64,000 bases of DNA from Xanthobacter sp. YC-JY1 (GTDB taxonomy: Bacteria; Pseudomonadota; Alphaproteobacteria; Rhizobiales; Xanthobacteraceae): positions 2,465,001 to 2,529,000 of the forward strand of contig NZ_CP032674.1 of the NCBI RefSeq assembly GCF_021730305.1. The letters run 5' to 3'. Numbering within the stretch: the first letter of the stretch is position 1; each line of letters opens with the position of its first letter. The notes beneath the pieces are model-generated. The model worked only from the letters and a program-made list of their open reading frames with translations, did no database searches and was not told where the DNA came from. Shown here piece after piece: positions 62,994 to 64,000 of the stretch. Both the position numbers and the translations under genes were made by a program.

Positions 62994-63934
62994 GCCCCCG
63001 CCTCCACCACCGCGACGGCCTCTTCCTCGTCCTCGACGCCGAGATAGGAGGCGATGACGCGCGGGTCGTTGCGCACCTCGTCGGGTGTGCCGTCGGCGAT
63101 CTTGGAGCCGTATTCCAGCACGACCACGTGGTCCGAGATTTCCATCACCACCGACATGTCGTGCTCGATGAGCAGGATGGAGGCCTGATGCTCGCGCCGG
63201 ATGGACAGCAGCAGCTCGTTCAGCGCCGCGGATTCGCGCGGGTTGAGGCCGGCGGCGGGCTCGTCCAGGCAGAGCAGAACCGGGTCCGTGCACATGGCAC
63301 GGGCGATCTCGAGCCGGCGCTGGTCGCCATAGGGCAGGTCGCCCGCCGGATCGTCGGCGCGGTCCACGAGGCCGATCTTGTTGAGCCAGTAGAGCGCGCG
63401 GTCCACGGCGCCCTTCTGCTTCCGCTGCCAGGACGGCAAATTGAGGATCGCGGCGGGGTTGAGCAGGCCCGAAGTGGTCAGCGACATGTGCTGCGCCACA
63501 AGCAGGTTTTCCAGGATGGTCATTCCCGAGAACAGGCGGATGTTCTGGAAGGTCCGTGCCACCCGCGCCCAGGAGGCGACCTTGTGGTCGGGCAGGCGCT
63601 CCAGCAGATAGAGCGCGCCGGCCTCCGACTTGCCCCAAGCGAGGCCCGAGGCGGTGACGCCGTCCACTTCCGCGTCCGTCGCCGGGCCGCCGTGGAACAG
63701 GGCGAGGCGGCCGGTGCTGGGCTTGTAGAATCCGGTGATGCAGTTGAAGACCGTGGTCTTGCCCGCGCCGTTCGGCCCGATCACCGCCGTCACCTCGCCT
63801 CGCCCCGCGACGAAGGACACGTCATTGACGGCAACGAGGCCGCCGAAGCGCATGGAGAGGTGATCGACCTTCAGGATCGGATTGCGGTCCCAGGCCCGGC
63901 TCTCGCGGGCGGGGCTTGCGCTCTCGCCCGCCAT
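62990..63934 (-). CDS. livG: Branched-chain amino-acid ABC transporter ATPase LivG
   Basis: 314 residues. Walker A VIGPNGAGKTTVFNCITG, long LivG-type insertion before RTFQNIRLFSGMTILENLL, Walker B LLCLDEPAAGLNP and the C-terminal IADGTPDEVRNDPRVIASYLG. Starts within the livM stop. Confidence 0.95.
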   Translation of the reverse strand: MAGESASPARESRAWDRNPILKVDHLSMRFGGLVAVNDVSFVAGRGEVTAVIGPNGAGKTTVFNCITGFYKPSTGRLALFHGGPATDAEVDGVTASGLAWGKSEAGALYLLERLPDHKVASWARVARTFQNIRLFSGMTILENLLVAQHMSLTTSGLLNPAAILNLPSWQRKQKGAVDRALYWLNKIGLVDRADDPAGDLPYGDQRRLEIARAMCTDPVLLCLDEPAAGLNPRESAALNELLLSIRREHQASILLIEHDMSVVMEISDHVVVLEYGSKIADGTPDEVRNDPRVIASYLGVEDEEEAVAVVEAGA

Positions 63935-64000
63935 CAGCCGTGCCCTTCCTTCACCAACGACCCGGACACCGCCTTGCGCTCCTTCAGGAAGATGGTGGGC
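63934..64000 (-). CDS. livM: LivM permease, C-terminal end only (cut by window edge)
   Basis: The last 22 codons on the minus strand read PTIFLKERKAVSGSLVKEGHG-stop, the usual C-terminus of a LivM-type inner-membrane permease, overlapping livG by ATGA. The rest lies beyond the window. Confidence 0.7.
   Translation of the reverse strand, partial: PTIFLKERKAVSGSLVKEGHG

Overview
The window is GC-rich chromosomal DNA from an alphaproteobacterium, most likely a Hyphomicrobiales member of the Xanthobacteraceae type (Xanthobacter, Azorhizobium, Ancylobacter or Starkeya). This rests on GC-rich codon use, a pdhA-pdhB-pdhC-lpdA-lipA-COQ10/RatA gene order, a DUF6867 protein inside a liv cluster and a DUF2842 protein. 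The species call is inference; no marker gene was compared.

Layout. 1-3.2 kb: the end of a KDPG-type aldolase, then a lactate permease with a FadR-type GntR regulator and three phased palindromic operators. 3.4-10.1 kb: a regulator-rich metabolic stretch (GlxA-type AraC regulator, MFS exporter, SDR, TIGR03032-like protein, cupin-AraC regulator, second SDR). Two shared promoter blocks and two shared GGACGAT operators suggest which regulator serves which gene.

10.19-20.44 kb: a putative integrative mobilizable element (IME) lying 18 bp from the 3' end of tRNA-Ser(UGA). It carries a large serine recombinase, a MOBQ/TraA relaxase with an oriT-like site and traC/traD, AlpA, a Phd/VapC module, a P-loop kinase-like gene, an NTF2-like gene, a GNAT gene, a GFA gene and a broken LysR gene. 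No type IV secretion genes are present. Near-identical 18-bp inverted sequences at both ends look like recombinase att arms, and two inverted copies of a 49-bp hairpin lie inside.

20.5-32.7 kb: core genes (RlpA lipoprotein, a DD-carboxypeptidase-like protein with altered catalytic motifs, tmk, holB, metG, tatD, metY, bioY) and a LysR/LrgA/LrgB set. 32.7-49.2 kb: ctaA, a degenerate Wzz/BY-kinase-like protein, enoyl-CoA hydratase, thioesterase, rplM-rpsI, AI-2E-type permease, diguanylate cyclase, ClC channel, parC, recO and an FtsB-like gene. 49.2-58.7 kb: a pyruvate dehydrogenase and lipoylation cluster with two inserted genes (a membrane protein and a methyltransferase), preceded by a regular array of TGAAC/GTTCA half-sites. 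58.7-64 kb: rhodanese, then a branched-chain amino-acid ABC transporter cluster with two paralogous binding proteins, continuing past the right edge.

How the parts fit: pdh, lpdA and lipA make and lipoylate the pyruvate dehydrogenase complex. lldP and its GntR regulator control lactate entry, which feeds pyruvate. The liv genes form one importer. The IME is a self-contained mobile unit and its cargo is unrelated to its host neighbours.
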